Below are positions 5,455 to 6,897 of a DNA stretch of 6,897 nt, one piece after another. Origin of the DNA: Pseudomonadales bacterium (GTDB lineage: Bacteria; Pseudomonadota; Gammaproteobacteria; Pseudomonadales; DC-out160); contig JAESQG010000418.1 of NCBI GenBank assembly GCA_016765265.1, forward strand, positions 1 to 6,897, given 5' to 3'. Positions within the stretch are counted from its first letter, which is position 1. Each line of letters begins with the position of its first letter. The notes under the pieces are model-generated. The model was given only the letters and a program-made list of their open reading frames with translations. It made no database searches and was not told the origin of the DNA. Made by a program: the position numbers and the translations under genes.

Positions 5455-6759
5455 ATGTTGAATCGTTTAATCGACTGGTCAGTTACCAATAGGTTATTGG
5501 TGGTGATTGGCTTGCTGGCGTTTACAGCGTCCGCTATTTTTATTATTCCAAAACTGAATCTGGATGCATTTTCAGATGTCACCAATGTTCAGGTATCCAT
5601 CAATACAGAAGCACCAGGTCTGGCCTCAGAAGAAGTAGAGCAGCTCATCACATTCCCTATTGAATCCGTCATGTATGCGCTACCTGATGTGGAAGAAGTG
5701 CGTTCAATTTCCAAAACTGGGCTGTCTGGCATTACCGTTGTCTTTAAGGAAGGCACTGATATCTATTTTGCTCGCCAGTTAGTGTTCGAGCGACTTCAAT
5801 CGGCAAAAGAGCTTATCCCCAGTGGTGTAGGCACCCCGGAGATAGGCCCCAATACGTCGGGTCTTGGTCAAGTGTATCAGTACTTGTTATTAGCGGATGC
5901 TGGTTCAGGCTATGACGTTATGGCACTGCGTAGCCTGAATGACTGGGTCGTTAAGTTATTGTTGATGCCTGTGGATGGTGTTACTGATGTACTGTCCTTT
6001 GGTGGTGATGTTCGTCAGTATCAAGTGAATATCAATCCTACGCGTTTGTTAGCTTATGAGCTAACCCAGACGGATGTGGTTAGCGCATTAGAGCGCAATA
6101 ACGAAAATGCCGGCGGCTGGTATCTGAATCGAGGCCAAGAACAGCTTGTTATTCGTGGTGTTGGCTGGCTGGACCATGATGAACAGGGCTTAGATGAAAT
6201 TCGTCAAATCCCACTAAAAACCGAAGAGGGTGTGGTGGTTACGGTGTCCGACGTTGCTGTTGTTGAATTGGGCAGTGAAATTCGACAAGGTGCGGTAACG
6301 ATGAGTCGCCGTGACAGCAATGGTGAAATTACGTCATTGGGTGAAGTCGTATCTGGCATTGTGTTAAAGCGTATGGGCGCGAATACGAAAGCGACCATTG
6401 ACGGTATTAACAGCCGTATTGAATTGATCCAACAGGCATTGCCAACAGGCGTAAGCTTTGAAACTATCTATGATCAAGCTGACCTGATAGAAAAGGCCGT
6501 CCAGACGGTTGCGAAAGCACTGGTTGAGGCGTTTATTTTTATTGTTATCATTCTCGCATTATTTCTACTCAATGTACGTGCCGTATTATTGGTGTTGATC
6601 TCTATCCCCCTATCCGTCGGTATGGCACTGGCCGTTATGGCTTATAATGGATTATCAGCCCATGAAGGTCCGCGTCGGTCTGCACCACGGGAAGGTACTC
6701 GTGGGCAATATCGGCTCCTCCGACCGCCTGAGCTACACGGTCATCGGCGACGGTGTTAA
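5455..6759 (+). CDS. czcA: CzcA-like heavy-metal RND efflux pump, truncated by a junction at about 6660
   Basis: The proton-driven inner-membrane pump of the system, HME class of the RND superfamily. The start is typical: MLNRLIDWSVTNRLLVVIG (TM1 about 12-31), then NLDAFSDVTNVQV, the porter region with EAPGLASEEVEQLITFPIE and PNTSGLGQVYQY, then IYDQADLIEKAV leading to TM2 (about 357-374) and TM3 (about 377-397, ISIPLSVGMAL). AGGAGA lies five bases before the ATG. CzcA pumps have about 1040 residues; here homology stops after residue 402 at NGLSA. The next part, which should carry TM4 with the conserved acidic proton-relay residues, is missing. The remaining 32 codons to TAA at 6757-6759 are an Arg/Pro-rich out-of-frame reading of the cyclase sequence beginning at 6662, not pump sequence. 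If the join is real, the pump is dead; if it is an artefact, the true gene continues elsewhere. Confidence 0.85.
   Translation: MLNRLIDWSVTNRLLVVIGLLAFTASAIFIIPKLNLDAFSDVTNVQVSINTEAPGLASEEVEQLITFPIESVMYALPDVEEVRSISKTGLSGITVVFKEGTDIYFARQLVFERLQSAKELIPSGVGTPEIGPNTSGLGQVYQYLLLADAGSGYDVMALRSLNDWVVKLLLMPVDGVTDVLSFGGDVRQYQVNINPTRLLAYELTQTDVVSALERNNENAGGWYLNRGQEQLVIRGVGWLDHDEQGLDEIRQIPLKTEEGVVVTVSDVAVVELGSEIRQGAVTMSRRDSNGEITSLGEVVSGIVLKRMGANTKATIDGINSRIELIQQALPTGVSFETIYDQADLIEKAVQTVAKALVEAFIFIVIILALFLLNVRAVLLVLISIPLSVGMALAVMAYNGLSAHEGPRRSAPREGTRGQYRLLRPPELHGHRRRC
6656..6664. other. Breakpoint between czcA and an unrelated cyclase gene
   Basis: CzcA homology runs to the GCC codon at 6658-6660 and cyclase homology is recognisable from the ATG at 6662 or a codon before it. 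The two sequences meet within about five bases with no IS end, repeat or target duplication visible. The frames differ by one base and base composition changes sharply. Confidence 0.8.
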
Positions 6760-6897
6760 TGTAGCTTCCCGGCTCGAGGGGATCAATAAGGAATATGCGA
6801 CGACCGTCTGCATCAGCGAGGAAGTTTACGCCCCCGTGTCGGACCGGGTTCTAGCCCGACAGATTGATGTGGTGAAGGTAAAGGGGCGCGAACACGA
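6662..6897 (+). CDS. Class III adenylate/guanylate cyclase domain, internal fragment (runs off right edge)
   Basis: An open frame of 78 codons, without stops to the window edge, encodes the C-terminal half of a class III nucleotidyl cyclase catalytic domain, which makes cAMP or cGMP from ATP or GTP. Diagnostic parts are VRVGLHHGKVLVGNIGSS, then YTVIGDGVNVASRLEGINK, then the SEEVY segment. The Asn and Arg of NVASR are the usual transition-state residues, and the Thr of YTVIGD sits at the purine-specifying position in the form common in class IIIb bacterial cyclases. The N-terminal half with the two metal-binding Asp residues is absent, so the ATG at 6662 is almost certainly an internal Met and no promoter or binding site supports it. 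GC is about 59%, against about 43% in the 120 bases before. Nothing links it to metal efflux; it seems to be the body of a different gene joined here. Confidence 0.85.
   Translation, partial: MKVRVGLHHGKVLVGNIGSSDRLSYTVIGDGVNVASRLEGINKEYATTVCISEEVYAPVSDRVLARQIDVVKVKGREH

Noticed and set aside
6661..6759. Genuine C-terminal tail of CzcA, or a functional pump-cyclase fusion
   Set aside because: These codons are the cyclase sequence read in the wrong frame; the cyclase frame is shifted by one base and the fusion would lack the metal-binding half of the cyclase.
1..6897. CRISPR array, tRNA, rRNA or a defence system
   Set aside because: No regularly spaced repeats, tRNA-like fold or rRNA motif was seen, and no gene belongs to a known or suspected defence family.

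Overview
The window is a mosaic. At the left are the remains of several mobile elements, in the middle is a heavy-metal efflux operon of the CzcCBA type, and at the right is an abrupt join to unrelated DNA. The central genes suggest a Gammaproteobacterium, perhaps marine: they have moderate to low GC, Gram-negative export signals, a TolC-type outer membrane channel and an HME-type RND pump. This is a judgement from protein character; I cannot name a genus.

Left part (1-1938). The 3' portion of a DDE transposase gene with an IS4-superfamily YREK signature (2-733, +) runs off the left edge. Its insertion sequence probably ends at 808, inside a tyrosine recombinase gene on the minus strand. Of that gene only the N-terminal, core-binding part survives (791-1087), with no catalytic domain. 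Next comes the N-terminal fifth of a Tn3-family transposase (1173-1787, minus), followed upstream by a candidate Tn3-type terminal inverted repeat (1892-1938). None of these three genes is complete in view. The 85 bases between the two remnants (1088-1172) are AT-rich and hold nothing I recognise.

Middle part (about 1940-6660, all +). A small exported His/Cys-rich CzcI-like protein (2059-2394) is followed by an uncharacterised exported protein (2470-2895). Then come the three parts of a tripartite efflux pump: CzcC-like outer membrane factor (2956-4200), CzcB-like periplasmic adaptor with a His-rich N-terminus (4197-5423, overlapping czcC by 4 bases) and CzcA-like inner-membrane RND pump (from 5455). 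Order, strand and spacing fit one transcription unit exporting divalent cations such as Zn, Co, Cd or Ni. The metal is inferred from the family. No regulator gene is visible; short dyads upstream of the czcI-like gene are the only candidate control sites.

Right edge (6660-6897). CzcA homology stops after about 402 residues, just after the third membrane segment. Within about 5 bases, and in another frame, the sequence becomes the C-terminal half of a class III adenylate/guanylate cyclase domain with clearly higher GC (about 59% by hand count, against about 43% in the 120 bases before). This is either a real recombination that destroyed the pump gene or a chimeric join made during amplification or assembly. 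It is the most important thing to check. I see no convincing evidence of a new defence or other undescribed system; the least known intact gene is the exported protein at 2470-2895.
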